A stretch of 64,000 nucleotides of DNA from Betaproteobacteria bacterium HGW-Betaproteobacteria-9. Lineage in GTDB: Bacteria; Pseudomonadota; Gammaproteobacteria; Burkholderiales; Burkholderiaceae_C. The position numbers and the translations under genes were made by a program. Where the stretch lies: assembly GCA_002842215.1 (NCBI GenBank), contig PHCC01000010.1, positions 1-64,000 on the forward strand, read 5' to 3'. Under the pieces are notes generated by a model, which saw nothing but the letters and a program-made list of their open reading frames with translations, was not told the DNA's origin and ran no database searches. Every line of letters begins with the position of its first letter. Positions within the stretch are counted from its first letter, which is position 1. This document shows, in pieces, positions 35,826 to 44,499 of this stretch.

Positions 35826-37586
35826 TCAGGCGTTGGAGGCCGGTTTGGCGGCGTTGCTGCGCTGGCGGAAGGTCTGCGCCAGCAGCACCACCACACTCAT
35901 GAACAGGAACACCATGGTGGAGGCCGCCGCCAGGGTGGGCGACACTCGCAGCAGCGCTTCGTCCCACATCTGCTTGGGCAGCGTGGAACTCAGACCACCG
36001 GTGACAAACATGGCAATCGTCAGTTCGTCTAGCGAGGTGACAAAAGCGAACAGGAAGGCCGAGAGCGCACCGGGGGCCAGCAGCGGCAAGGTCACCCGGC
36101 GCAGGCGCATCAGGGTACCGGCGCCACAGACGGCGGCAGCGTGATCCAGCCGTTCGTCATAGGCCTGCACCACGGCAATCATGGTGATCAGCACAAAGGG
36201 CAGGGCGATCACGGTATGCCCCAGCACTAGCCCAACCCAGGAGCCCACCAGCCCGATGCGGGCAAACAGGTAGAACAGGCCAATGGCGATGATGATGCGC
36301 GGCACGATCATGGGCGCAATCATCAGCACGAGCACCGGTACCCGGCTGCGCTGGGCCTGGCGCACAAACCAGACCGCAGCCGGGTAGGCCAGCGCCAGTG
36401 ACAGCACCCCGGTGGCGGCCGCCACGGTGGCCGAGCGCCAGGCGGCGCTGCGCCACGCCGGGGTGTCCAGCGCTGCATACCATTGCCATGAGAAAAACTG
36501 GGGTGGCCAGTCGATGATGCCGGAGGTCGAGAACGAGACCGGGATCAGAAACAGCGCTGGCAGCACCAGAAACAGCAGCAAGGCCACCACACCCAGCCAG
36601 GCGACGACGCGCACCAATGATTCGAGCCCGGGCAGGCGCGTCAGCGGGGCTGTCATCAGATCCCAGGCGACCCAGCACTGGCGCTGCCAGGCCAGGCGTT
36701 GGAGGCTCAGGTTTCCCTGCGCGGGTGCCGGGCTGCCGGTGCGTGCGCGTCCGATCAGGGTCTCAATGCCGAAGCTGCGGATGTAGAGGCCAAACAGCAG
36801 CGCCACCACGACAAACATCAGCACCGCCGCAGCGGAGGCCAGCGGCCAGTTCAGCAGCTCCTGCACCATCTCGATGACCACATTGGCCACCATGGTCTGA
36901 CGCGGCCCGCCCAGCAAGGCCGGCACGATGAAGAAGCCCACCGAGGTGACAAACACAATCAGCCCGGCTGCGGCAATGCCCGGCAGCGCCAGCGGTAGCA
37001 AGACCCGGACAAAAGCTTCCACCGGGCGCGCGCCCAGGCAGGCCGCTGCGGGCAGCAGGCGCGGATCAATCGACTCCAGCACCGGCAGGATGGTCAGCAC
37101 CGCAAAGGGCATCAGGCCGTGCACCATGCCAATCAGCACCGCATTGAGGTTGAACAACAATGAGGCGTTGGCCGGCTCACCGGTCAGCAGCACGATCATC
37201 GCATTGACGGTGCCGTTTTTGCCCAGCAACACCAGCCAGGCAAAGGACTTGACCAGGAAACTGGTCCAGAACGGCAACAGCACCAGCAGGTAGACCACTG
37301 ACCTGGCCGAGCCACGCAGGCGGTGAATCAGCAGCGCAATTGGCAGCCCCCCCAGCAGGCACAGGGCAGTCGTCCACACCGAGATTTCCAGGGTGCGCAG
37401 CAAGATCGAGGCATACACCGGCGTGCTGGCAATGCGCTGGAGTGACGCCAGGGTCAGGCCGTCGGCAGGTGTCCACACCGCCATGCCCAGAATGGTGGCC
37501 ACCGGGATGAAGAAGGCCAGCGCCAGAAAGATCAGCAGGGGTGCTGCACCGGCGTTGCGGTACAGCGGTCGAAGCGCGGCGTTCAT
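35826..37586 (-). CDS. fused two-domain ABC permease, spermidine/putrescine type
   Basis: A 586-residue membrane protein carrying PotB-like and PotC-like permease halves in one chain. The first half has LVLLPFWTSFLVKSFAWLVLLG and the EAA loop AAACLGARPVEAFVRVLLPLALPGI. The second, from about residue 320, has the EAA loop AAAVCGAGTLMRLRRVTLPLLAPGAL and FVTSLDELTIAMF. Each half has about six membrane segments. Pot-type systems more often use two genes, though fused forms are known for iron importers. Confidence 0.88.
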   Translation of the reverse strand: MNAALRPLYRNAGAAPLLIFLALAFFIPVATILGMAVWTPADGLTLASLQRIASTPVYASILLRTLEISVWTTALCLLGGLPIALLIHRLRGSARSVVYLLVLLPFWTSFLVKSFAWLVLLGKNGTVNAMIVLLTGEPANASLLFNLNAVLIGMVHGLMPFAVLTILPVLESIDPRLLPAAACLGARPVEAFVRVLLPLALPGIAAAGLIVFVTSVGFFIVPALLGGPRQTMVANVVIEMVQELLNWPLASAAAVLMFVVVALLFGLYIRSFGIETLIGRARTGSPAPAQGNLSLQRLAWQRQCWVAWDLMTAPLTRLPGLESLVRVVAWLGVVALLLFLVLPALFLIPVSFSTSGIIDWPPQFFSWQWYAALDTPAWRSAAWRSATVAAATGVLSLALAYPAAVWFVRQAQRSRVPVLVLMIAPMIVPRIIIAIGLFYLFARIGLVGSWVGLVLGHTVIALPFVLITMIAVVQAYDERLDHAAAVCGAGTLMRLRRVTLPLLAPGALSAFLFAFVTSLDELTIAMFVTGGLSSTLPKQMWDEALLRVSPTLAAASTMVFLFMSVVVLLAQTFRQRSNAAKPASNA

Positions 37587-37589
37587 TCT

Positions 37590-38672
37590 TTACGCTTTCA
37601 GGATGTGGCAGCGCTCGGGGTCCAGCCAGATGTCCACTGGTGTGCCAAGTTCCAGGCCACGCAGTTCGTGCATGGACGTGGTGCGTTTGAGGATCTTGAG
37701 CTCGCTGGACCCGATGCGCACCAGCAGCCGGGTCATGGGGCCGAGGAAAATGCGCTCCATCAGCACTCCCTGCAAGCGCAGGGCGTCGGCGGGGGCCGGG
37801 TGCAGCGGGGTCTCGATCTCGATCGACTCCGGGCGCAGCATCAGCAAGGCTGGCCCATTGGCGGCCGGGGCGTCGTGCTGCAGATTCAAGCCGAGCGATG
37901 TCACCGTGATCTGCGCGAGCGGTTGGTTGGGCGTGCGGGATACGGTGCAGTCCAGCAGGTTGGATTCACCCAGGAATTCGGCCGCAAACCGGGTCTGCGG
38001 CCTGAAGTACAGGGTTTCAGGCGGGTCAATCTGTTCCACCCTGGCCCGGTTCATCAGGCAGATGCGGTCGGACAGGACCAGCGCTTCCTCTTGGTCGTGG
38101 GTGACATACACCACGCTGGTTCCGAGTTCACGGTGCAGCCGGGCGATTTCGAACTTCATTTCCTCGCGCAGGTTGCGGTCCAGCGCCCCCAGGGGTTCGT
38201 CCATCAACACGATGGCCGGCTGGTAGGCCAAGGCGCGGGCCAGCGCCACCCGTTGCTGTTGTCCGCCTGACAGTTCCTTGGGAACGCGATGGGCCAGCGC
38301 TTCGAGCCGGACCATGGTCAGCGCACGCTGAACCTTGTCCTGCACCTCAGCGGCGGCCAGCCGCCGTGTTTGCAGGCCAAAAGCCACGTTTTCTGCCACG
38401 GTCATGTGGGGAAACAGGGCGTAGTTCTGGAACACCATGCCCAGTCCGCGCCGGTGTGCCGGCAGGCCCGACACGTCGACGCCATCGAGCAGGATGCGCC
38501 CGGAATCGGGTTCAGCCAGCCCGGCGATGAGCGACAGCAGAGTGGTTTTGCCCGACCCCGAAGGGCCGAGTAGGGTGACAAATTCGCCGGCGGCGACGGT
38601 CAGGTCGGTCGGCTCCAGCGCGGTGAAGTGGCCGTAGCGCTTGCTGACACCGTGAATGCGTAGCTCCTGCAT
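37590..38672 (-). CDS. ABC ATPase, spermidine/putrescine type (PotA-like)
   Basis: A 360-residue ATPase with Walker A GPSGSGKTT, Q-loop VFQNYALFPHMTV, signature LSGGQQQRV and Walker B VLMDEPLGALD, followed by a TOBE domain from about residue 275 (LLMLRPESIEIETP). That plan is typical of PotA/FbpC. ATG 38672 overlaps the binding-protein stop by one base, and the permease gene follows after three bases. Confidence 0.92.
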   Translation of the reverse strand: MQELRIHGVSKRYGHFTALEPTDLTVAAGEFVTLLGPSGSGKTTLLSLIAGLAEPDSGRILLDGVDVSGLPAHRRGLGMVFQNYALFPHMTVAENVAFGLQTRRLAAAEVQDKVQRALTMVRLEALAHRVPKELSGGQQQRVALARALAYQPAIVLMDEPLGALDRNLREEMKFEIARLHRELGTSVVYVTHDQEEALVLSDRICLMNRARVEQIDPPETLYFRPQTRFAAEFLGESNLLDCTVSRTPNQPLAQITVTSLGLNLQHDAPAANGPALLMLRPESIEIETPLHPAPADALRLQGVLMERIFLGPMTRLLVRIGSSELKILKRTTSMHELRGLELGTPVDIWLDPERCHILKA

Positions 38673-39733
38673 CAGGCGGTAACCCAAGCGTTGAATTTCT
38701 CGGCGACGGCATCGCGGTTTTTGGCCCAGTAGGCCACATTCCAGTCAATACCCCCCTTGATGTTGTCGGGGTGGGCCGGGAAGGTGCGGGCGCGCTTTTC
38801 GTCGATGAACTTGTAGGCTCCGGGCAAGGTGGGGCCGTAGCTGAGGTATTTGGCAAACGTGGCCTGGCGCTCGGGCGCAGTGGCAAATTTGATGAACTCT
38901 CGGCACAGGTCGGCCTTGGGTGAGCCTTTGGGGATGATCCAGCCTTCGGTAGTGAACAGGAACTGGCTCCACATGATGGCCACCGGTGCGCCTTCATCGG
39001 CTACCACCTGGGCGCGGGCGTTCCAGGTTGGGCACATGTCCACTTCGCCGGATTTGAGCAACTGGGAGGTCTGGGCGCCGCTGGTCCACCACACGCCAAC
39101 GTCTTTCTTGATGCGCTCCAGGGCGCGGAAGGCGCGGTCAAGGTCCAGCGGGTAGAGCGATGTCGGGGGCACGCCGTCTGCCAGCAGCGCGTATTCCAGC
39201 GTTTCCATGGGGTTGCGGCGCAGTGCGCGGCGGCCCGGGAAGGCCTTGGTGTCCCAGAAATCCATGAAGGTGCGTGGTGCCTTGCCCGCCGGGAACTTGT
39301 CGGTGCGGTAGGCCAGAATGCTGCCCACCACGTCCACACCGGCGTAATAAGGTGTCTTGAATTGGGCGGGCAGGTCTTTGAGCGCGACGTCCAGGTTCAG
39401 CGGCTCCAGGTAACCCATGCCCAGTAGCGACTCGTGCACGTCTTTGCTCACGTGGGCCATGTCCCAAGTGTAGGACTTGGATTCGACCATGGACTTGAGG
39501 AAGGAGGTGGGCTGGTGCTGGCCGGTGGCCGGCACGATCTCGATACCGGTGGCGGCCTTGAAGGGTTTGTAAAAGGCCTCACCAAAACCTTCGGCGTAGG
39601 GGCCGCCCGGGTCGCGGATCACCAGGCGTTTGTCCTGGGCCAGCACCTCTGTGTTTTTGACCCAGATCATCATTCCCAGGCTGGCGCCTGCGAAGGAGCG
39701 AATGACTTGGCGGCGTGAGTTGTCGATAGGCAT
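38672..39733 (-). CDS. ABC substrate-binding protein, spermidine/putrescine type
   Basis: A 353-residue secreted protein of the PotD/SBP_bac_8 group with a twin-arginine-like leader (NSRRQVIRSFAGASLGMMIW). Core segments are YKPFKAATGIEIVP, GYLEPLNLD and VGSILAYRTDKFP. GGAG lies ten bases before the ATG. Despite the family name, proteins of this group next to CoA ligases often bind aromatic or other carboxylates. It is the first gene of the five-gene minus-strand operon and faces the TetR gene across a palindromic operator. Confidence 0.9.
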   Translation of the reverse strand: MPIDNSRRQVIRSFAGASLGMMIWVKNTEVLAQDKRLVIRDPGGPYAEGFGEAFYKPFKAATGIEIVPATGQHQPTSFLKSMVESKSYTWDMAHVSKDVHESLLGMGYLEPLNLDVALKDLPAQFKTPYYAGVDVVGSILAYRTDKFPAGKAPRTFMDFWDTKAFPGRRALRRNPMETLEYALLADGVPPTSLYPLDLDRAFRALERIKKDVGVWWTSGAQTSQLLKSGEVDMCPTWNARAQVVADEGAPVAIMWSQFLFTTEGWIIPKGSPKADLCREFIKFATAPERQATFAKYLSYGPTLPGAYKFIDEKRARTFPAHPDNIKGGIDWNVAYWAKNRDAVAEKFNAWVTA

Positions 39734-39776
39734 GCTTGTCTCCTGTAAAAGGGTTTTGGGGTGTATTTTGAAAAAA

Positions 39777-39796
39777 TTATGACACCACTGTCATAA
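39777..39796. promoter_or_regulatory. perfect 20-bp palindromic operator
   Basis: TTATGACACCACTGTCATAA: perfect 8-base arms around a 4-base centre, placed between the divergent binding-protein gene (start 39733) and the TetR gene (start 39844). Size, symmetry and position fit a TetR-family operator controlling both directions. Confidence 0.75.
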
Positions 39797-39843
39797 ATGT
39801 CAACAGCACTTTGTTTTGTGGGTTTCGCGCGATACTTGCGCCC

Positions 39844-40611
39844 GTGAATACCCTGACTGACCCCGCCACACCTCTGCCAAGCCGCTTTGTGGACTGGCTG
39901 GGCGAACGCTCGGCCCAGGTGGACCTGCTGCGCAAGGGAGAGCGCACGCGTTTTGCCCTTAAATCGGCGGCGTCGCGCCTGCTGGAGGAAAAAGGTTATG
40001 ACCGTTTTTCCACTGGCGACGTGTCCGACTACGCCGATGTGACGCGCACGGCGTTCTACAACTACTTTCCCAGCAAGCAGGCCCTGGTGCTGGAGCTGCT
40101 GGAAGATTTCCTGACCTTTTTGCGCTTGTCGCTCAAGCCGGTGCGCCGTTCGCGTGACCCGGCGACGGCCGTGCTGGAGACCAATCTGGCCTATGTGCGG
40201 TTTTTTTCCGTCAATGCACAAGTCATTCTGTCGATCCAGCATCTGCGCCGGGCGCTGTCCGGCGCCGAGAGGCAGCACTTTGAACTGAACGACTGGTGGG
40301 CACGCAAGGTGGCACAAGTCATCTTGCAAAGCAGTGGCAAGGAGGACGGAACAGGTTCACGCTTTGCCCTGGCGACAGCTTATGCCCTGGAGGCGATGGT
40401 CGACGGCTTCCTAACCGAACTGTATGTGCGCAAGAACCCTAATCTAGTGGCGCTCAAGCTCAGCGAAGAAGAGGTGGCGAAGATCCTGTCCGATGTATGG
40501 AATGGCGCCTCCGGATTGCAGAGCGGAGGCGCTCTTTTATTGGATCTCAAGCAAACGGGTGAGGTTCTACCCGATGACCGTGGAACTGATCAACGCGCTG
40601 GAGTTGGATAA
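39844..40611 (+). CDS. TetR-family transcriptional regulator
   Basis: A 255-residue regulator with the TetR helix-turn-helix near residues 45-80 (LLEEKGYDRFSTGDVSDYADVTRTAFYNYFPSKQALV). GTG 39844 is preferred because nothing upstream in frame is a normal start. It probably represses the Pot-type operon and itself through the palindrome at 39777. The last 35 or so residues run through a strong terminator-like hairpin (40505-40538) and have no family character, so the original stop may have been lost by a small mutation. Confidence 0.88.
   Translation: MNTLTDPATPLPSRFVDWLGERSAQVDLLRKGERTRFALKSAASRLLEEKGYDRFSTGDVSDYADVTRTAFYNYFPSKQALVLELLEDFLTFLRLSLKPVRRSRDPATAVLETNLAYVRFFSVNAQVILSIQHLRRALSGAERQHFELNDWWARKVAQVILQSSGKEDGTGSRFALATAYALEAMVDGFLTELYVRKNPNLVALKLSEEEVAKILSDVWNGASGLQSGGALLLDLKQTGEVLPDDRGTDQRAGVG
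40505..40538 (+). terminator. rho-independent terminator inside the 3' end of the TetR frame
   Basis: GCGCCTCC and GGAGGCGC form a perfect 8-bp stem with a 12-base loop, followed by CTCTTTTAT. It lies about 75 bases before the annotated stop of the TetR frame, which suggests the natural gene ended before or at this hairpin. Confidence 0.7.
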
Positions 40612-41448
40612 GAGCTAGGGATGGTGTTCAAAACCGGCGCAGCGAAGCCCGCTGAGCAAGTGAATCTCGTGACATGAAACTGCCGAGCCCGTTTCGCCCG
40701 ATTTCCACCGTTCGACGGTCGATTTACCGGCCTTTCGAGGCCTCATTGATGCCCGTGGGCGCGTTGCAGGCGCACTCATCCCTGCGCCCTCTGCAAAAGC
40801 CGATGCCGCGCCATCCACAAGTTGGAGAGCGCGAACAGCGTGTGCAGTTGCGCTGTGTTCTTGGCCAATCCGCGGTAGCGCACCTTCACAAAACCGAACT
40901 GGCGCTTGATCACCCGGAACGGATGCTCCACCTTGGCCCGGATGCTGGCCTTCACATGTTCGAGCTTGTCCATGATCGCGCCCATGGGCGTGCTCTTGTC
41001 CAACGCCTTGCGTTTGCCCGGGCGCATCGCCACATGCCAGTTCGTCTCGATGCCCTGCGTCTCTTCGCGCTTGGCCACCCCTTGGTACCCCGAATCGGCA
41101 AACACATCGGTCTCTTCACCGTGCACCAACGCGCTGGCCTGCGTTACGTCGTTGACGTTGGCGGCCGTGCCCACCACCGTGTGCACCAGACCCGAGTCGG
41201 CATCAACACCAATATGCGCTTTCATCCCGAAGTGCCACTGGTTGCCCTTCTTGGTCTGGTGCATCTCGGGGTCACGTTCGCCGCTGCTGTTCTTGGTCGA
41301 GCTGGGTGCTGCAATCAGTGTGGCGTCGATGGCCGTGCCGCTCTTGAGCAGCAGCCCTTTGGAGGCCAGCGTGCTGTTGACGGTAGCCAGGATCTGGAGT
41401 TGACCCGGTTCCGTGGACACATCATTCTTTGTGTTCAAGGAGTCGCAA

Positions 41449-41772
41449 ATGTCCAAAGTACGACCGCCGTACCCGGCGGAATTCCGCCAGCAGATGGTCG
41501 AGCTCGTTCGAGCGGGTCGCTCGCCAGCGCAGCTCTCGCGTGAGTTCGGCGTCACCGCCCAGTCCATCACCAACTGGGTCGGCCAGGCCGCCATCGACGA
41601 CGGCAAGCCTTTACCTGGCAAAGAAGGCCTGACCACTGCTGAGCGAGAAGAGCTCGTGCGCCTGCGTCGCCAGCTGCGCCAGGTCCAGATGGAGCGTGAC
41701 ATCCTGGCAAAGGCTACGGCCTGGTTTGCCGGTCGCAGCGATGCGACTTCAACGAAGTCTTCGGACTCGTGA
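41449..41772 (+). CDS. IS3-family transposase OrfA
   Basis: A 107-residue helix-turn-helix protein (PPYPAEFRQQMVELVRAGRS, LSREFGVTAQSITNWVGQA) with a C-terminal leucine-zipper-like heptad segment (LVRLRRQLRQVQMERDILAKA), the usual OrfA plan. Its stop overlaps orfB. IS3 elements normally make an OrfAB fusion by -1 frameshifting, and orfB here lies in the -1 frame. Confidence 0.9.
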   Translation: MSKVRPPYPAEFRQQMVELVRAGRSPAQLSREFGVTAQSITNWVGQAAIDDGKPLPGKEGLTTAEREELVRLRRQLRQVQMERDILAKATAWFAGRSDATSTKSSDS

Positions 41773-42671
41773 TGGCGAACCAGGCCGACCTCCCCGTGCG
41801 CACCATGTGCCGCGTGCTCGGTGTGTCTGCCAGCGGTTTCTATGCCTGGCGAGAACGTGCCCCGTCCCAGCGCAGCATCGCCAACGCGGTGATGACCGAG
41901 CGCATCCGCCAGATTCACCAGGACTCCTACGAGTCCTACGGCATGCCCCGGGTGCGGGCCGAACTCATCGAGCAGGGTGTGTGCATCAGCCGCCAGCGCG
42001 TGGCCCATCTCATGCGGCAAGCCGGCATCCACGGCATCAGCAAGCGCCGAGGCTTCACCGTGACCACCCGCCGGGACAAGCATCAGGCCCCAGCCAGTGA
42101 CCTGGTCAACCGGCGTTTCCACGCCACTGGCCCGAACCAGCTGTGGGTGGCCGACATGACCTATGTGCCGACCTGGATGGGGTTCCTCTATCTGGCCGTG
42201 GTCATCGATGTCTGGAGCCGTCGCGTGGTGGGCTGGGCCATGGGAGAACGCATGACCGCCGACCTGGTGCTGGCAGCGTTGAACATGGCGCTGGAGCAGC
42301 GCAAACCCAAGGGCGTCATCCACCACTCGGACCAGGGCAGCCAGTACACCAGCCTGGCCTTTGGTGAGCGGTGTCGGCAGATGAAGGTGCGACCTTCGAT
42401 GGGGTCGGTGGGCGATGCCTACGACAACGCCATGGCCGAGAGTTTCTTCGCCAGTCTGGAGGGCGAACTCATCGAGCGCAACAGCTTCCAGAGCAAGGCC
42501 CAGGCCCGCATGGCGGTCTTCACCTGGATTGAAGGCTGGTACAACCCCAGGCGCCGCCACAGCGGCCTGGGCTACCGCTCACCCCTGAACTTTGAAAGGA
42601 ACCACGAAGCCCTGTTTGATGTTGTCGAAGATGCCAGCGTGCATGTCCAGACAACACCCGAAACGGTTTGA
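41769..42671 (+). CDS. IS3-family transposase OrfB (DDE integrase domain)
   Basis: A 300-residue catalytic protein with an HTH_21 segment (IRQIHQDSYESYGMPRVRAEL) and an rve integrase core. The DDE triad is seen in WVADMTYVPTW, IHHSDQGSQYTS and MGSVGDAYDNAMAESFF. The start codon of the separate product is GTG 41769 or ATG 41772, but it is probably made mainly as a frameshifted OrfAB protein. The frame is complete. Confidence 0.92.
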   Translation: MMANQADLPVRTMCRVLGVSASGFYAWRERAPSQRSIANAVMTERIRQIHQDSYESYGMPRVRAELIEQGVCISRQRVAHLMRQAGIHGISKRRGFTVTTRRDKHQAPASDLVNRRFHATGPNQLWVADMTYVPTWMGFLYLAVVIDVWSRRVVGWAMGERMTADLVLAALNMALEQRKPKGVIHHSDQGSQYTSLAFGERCRQMKVRPSMGSVGDAYDNAMAESFFASLEGELIERNSFQSKAQARMAVFTWIEGWYNPRRRHSGLGYRSPLNFERNHEALFDVVEDASVHVQTTPETV

Positions 42672-43246
42672 GAATCAAACCAGTACCCGTCCACCGAAGC
42701 GGGTCAACTCCAATCTGCAGACTGAGCTGGTGCTCTTCGAGCAGGTGGCGAAAGCGCAGGATGCTGACCCGATCAGGGATGCGCTCGGTGCCCGAAAGAC
42801 CAGCGAAGTCGCGGTACAGCGGTGTCTCGAACAAGGCCTCTTCCATGGCCAGGTCCGACAGACCGAACCACTGCTGCAAAAAGTGGATACGCAGCATCGT
42901 CTCGTGCGCAAACGGCGGGCGCCCTGTGCTGGCCACTGGCGAAGCTGCCGCAATCAACGCGATGAGTTCGCGCCACGGCACCACCAGCTCCATCTCGTCC
43001 AGGAACACCGCCTTGCGTGTGCGCCTGGTGCTCAGGTTCAGTCCCAGTTCGGCTTGTTTCTTCATTACGCCATTGTTCCTCGCCTCGAACCTTCAGACCA
43101 TTGGGGACTGCATGGGGTTTTGAACACCATCCCTAGAGTGAGGTCTGTCAGCTGGCCCACAGACTTGTTCATACGGATCAGGTGATCTTCGATGTGCCGG
43201 GCTATCTTCCCTTCAGTCAAGCTGGCGGGTCCACCTGATCCATGCC

Positions 43247-43585
43247 CTACGAGCGCACCTGCGTGGGACTGGTGACGGCCTCACAGATCGCTGCGGCATC
43301 GGCCGCATCGTTCTAACCTCGTTTGCCCGAGAGGCGGTAGGGGGTGACGAACTTGGGTGCCATCAGGAGCACGGTGTGACCAAACCTCTGAAACTCGCGA
43401 ACCCAGTGGTGGGCACCGGAGCAGGCCTCCATGCCAATGAGGCAAGGTGGCAGCGAGGCGATGAGTTCAATCAGTTTGGCGCGTCGCACACTGGGCCGAA
43501 CCAGTGCGGGCTTGCCCGACTCATCCACGCCGTGAACGGCGAAAACGTTCTTTGCCAGATCGATGCCAACGGATACGATTGCCAT
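43247..43585 (-). pseudogene. IS110-family transposase remnant
   Basis: The N-terminal DEDD part is clear: MAIVSVGIDLAKNVFAVHGVD, IGMEACSGAHHW, APKFVTPYRLSGKRG. A TAG then replaces the usual Lys before NDAADAAAICEAV, and the frame ends soon after, with the C-terminal two thirds missing. It is a dead fragment. Confidence 0.85.
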
Positions 43586-43707
43586 AGACTTCCCCTTCCA
43601 CAAAAACGAGTGAGTTGATGAAGAGTTCAAGCTTCCCATCGTGGCACTCAGTTGCAGTGAACCGCAAGCCTCACGGCGCGCGCCTCGCTCGGGACGGGGA
43701 AGTTCCT

Positions 43708-43850
43708 TTCATTCGCTGAATAAGCCGTCGAATTGTGCGATGCACCTTCGAACGCTGAGCCTCGTCGATCTCGCCGCCTCTGCGTACGCGCTAGTTGGTG
43801 AAGTCTTTGGCCTTGGGTGCCTTGGATGCGATCAGTGTTTGGCGACGCGA
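43708..43850 (-). pseudogene. degenerate IS5-type transposase fragment
   Basis: The minus-strand translation KDFTN-stop-RVRRGGEIDEAQRSK resembles the segment before the KVEHPF motif of IS5-family transposases. It carries a stop codon and no flanking domain. It differs from the IS5 copy at 40.6-43.1 kb. Confidence 0.4.
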
Positions 43851-43864
43851 AGATGCCCACGACA

Positions 43865-43999
43865 TTGCTGGACCGGCTGAACCACCACTGACACATCGTT
43901 GAGACCGGCAACGAAAGCTGGCGGCTCAAACACTCCGGCGCGGCAGCGAAGACAGGCCCGAGAAAGAGGCGACGGGCGGCTCAGATCTGCACGACTGAA
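43865..43999 (+). pseudogene. IS21 helper protein (IstB) C-terminal fragment
   Basis: The plus-strand translation LLDRLNHH-stop-HIVETGNESWRLKHS matches the C-terminal end of IstB (LLDRLLHHCHIVETGN...). One stop codon sits where cysteine is expected. Only the last 40 or so residues remain. Confidence 0.65.
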
Positions 44000-44384
44000 T
44001 AAGGAGGGGTCAATGCGCCAACGGCAGACGTATACACAGACGCATACCCCGGCTGCACCCAAACAGGTGGACCAGAAAACAGCAGGTTGCGAATTGAACC
44101 AAGGCGGCGACTACCCAGTGCGTCACCCAGCACCCGCACCACCAGTGTCAACAGCCCCCGAATATGGCCGACCAGGTGGCACTTTCAGAAACAGACGTGC
44201 GGGGGCACGCCGCAGTGCCAGCTGATCCGATCTTGTGCCGATGCGGACCCTGGACCAAACCAGGGGCAATCCCGCTGCGCTGAGGGATACACCAATCAGC
44301 CTGAAAAAATCCGTCGGTGTCATCGAGATCCTTGCTCACGTGTGATGTTCCACAAAATTTTGGCTAGAAGATGGTCAATAAAAT
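44000..44384. other. gene-free interval after the IS debris
   Basis: Only short frames without family resemblance or ribosome sites are present. The composition changes from GC-rich to AT-rich near 44340 as the shared regulatory element begins. I recognise no gene here. Confidence 0.5.
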
Positions 44385-44425
44385 GTTATTGATAAATAAA
44401 AAATCGATTGATTGGTAAATCATAA
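44385..44425 (+). promoter_or_regulatory. shared 41-bp element, copy C
   Basis: GTTATTGATAA, 11 bases, then ATTGATTGGTAAAT, the same architecture as copies A and B. TTGATT (44408-44413) and TAAACT (44431-44436) make a sigma70-like promoter with a 17-base spacer. The block TGATTGGTAAATCA is an inverted repeat. The element ends 75 bases before the Bug-protein start. Confidence 0.72.
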
Positions 44426-44499
44426 ATGTATAAACTCTCGGACCAGGGTCACGACCCTTCAAGATTCCCTTCAGCGAACACCACAAGGAGTTGAGCGCC

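Larger units (their letters stand above)
41395..42712 (+). mobile_element. IS3-family insertion sequence
   Basis: A 1318-bp element with 24-bp terminal inverted repeats that begin TGGAGTTGACCCG and differ at two positions. It is flanked by 3-bp direct repeats ATC (41392-41394 and 42713-42715), typical for IS3. It carries overlapping orfA and orfB and appears intact, so it may be active. It is inserted in the IS5 transposase gene. Confidence 0.88.
40776..43065 (-). pseudogene. IS5-family transposase, split by insertion
   Basis: The N-terminal part (42713-43065) starts MKKQAELGLNLSTRRTRKAV and contains LRIHFLQQWFGLSD. The C-terminal part (40776-41394) contains the DDE-domain pieces GTAIDATLIAAPSSTKN, HFGMKAHIGVDADSGLVHTV, FADSGYQGV and KVEHPFRVIKRQFGFVKVRYRG. 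Joining the two across the ATC target duplication gives 969 bases and an uninterrupted 322-residue transposase. The insertion is therefore the only visible defect and looks recent. Confidence 0.88.
40619..43132 (-). mobile_element. IS5-family insertion sequence, interrupted by an IS3-family element
   Basis: Perfect 17-bp terminal inverted repeats (GGATGGTGTTCAAAACC) at both ends, flanked by CTAG direct repeats at 40615-40618 and 43133-43136. Removing the inner element and one ATC copy leaves 1193 bp, the size of an IS5/IS1194-type element. It lies between the TetR gene and older transposon debris. Confidence 0.85.

Noticed and set aside
40776-42560. A 594-codon minus-strand frame spanning the IS3 element
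   Set aside because: Only its last third is transposase. The rest is antisense to orfB and arises because the IS3 insertion happens to be open in that frame.
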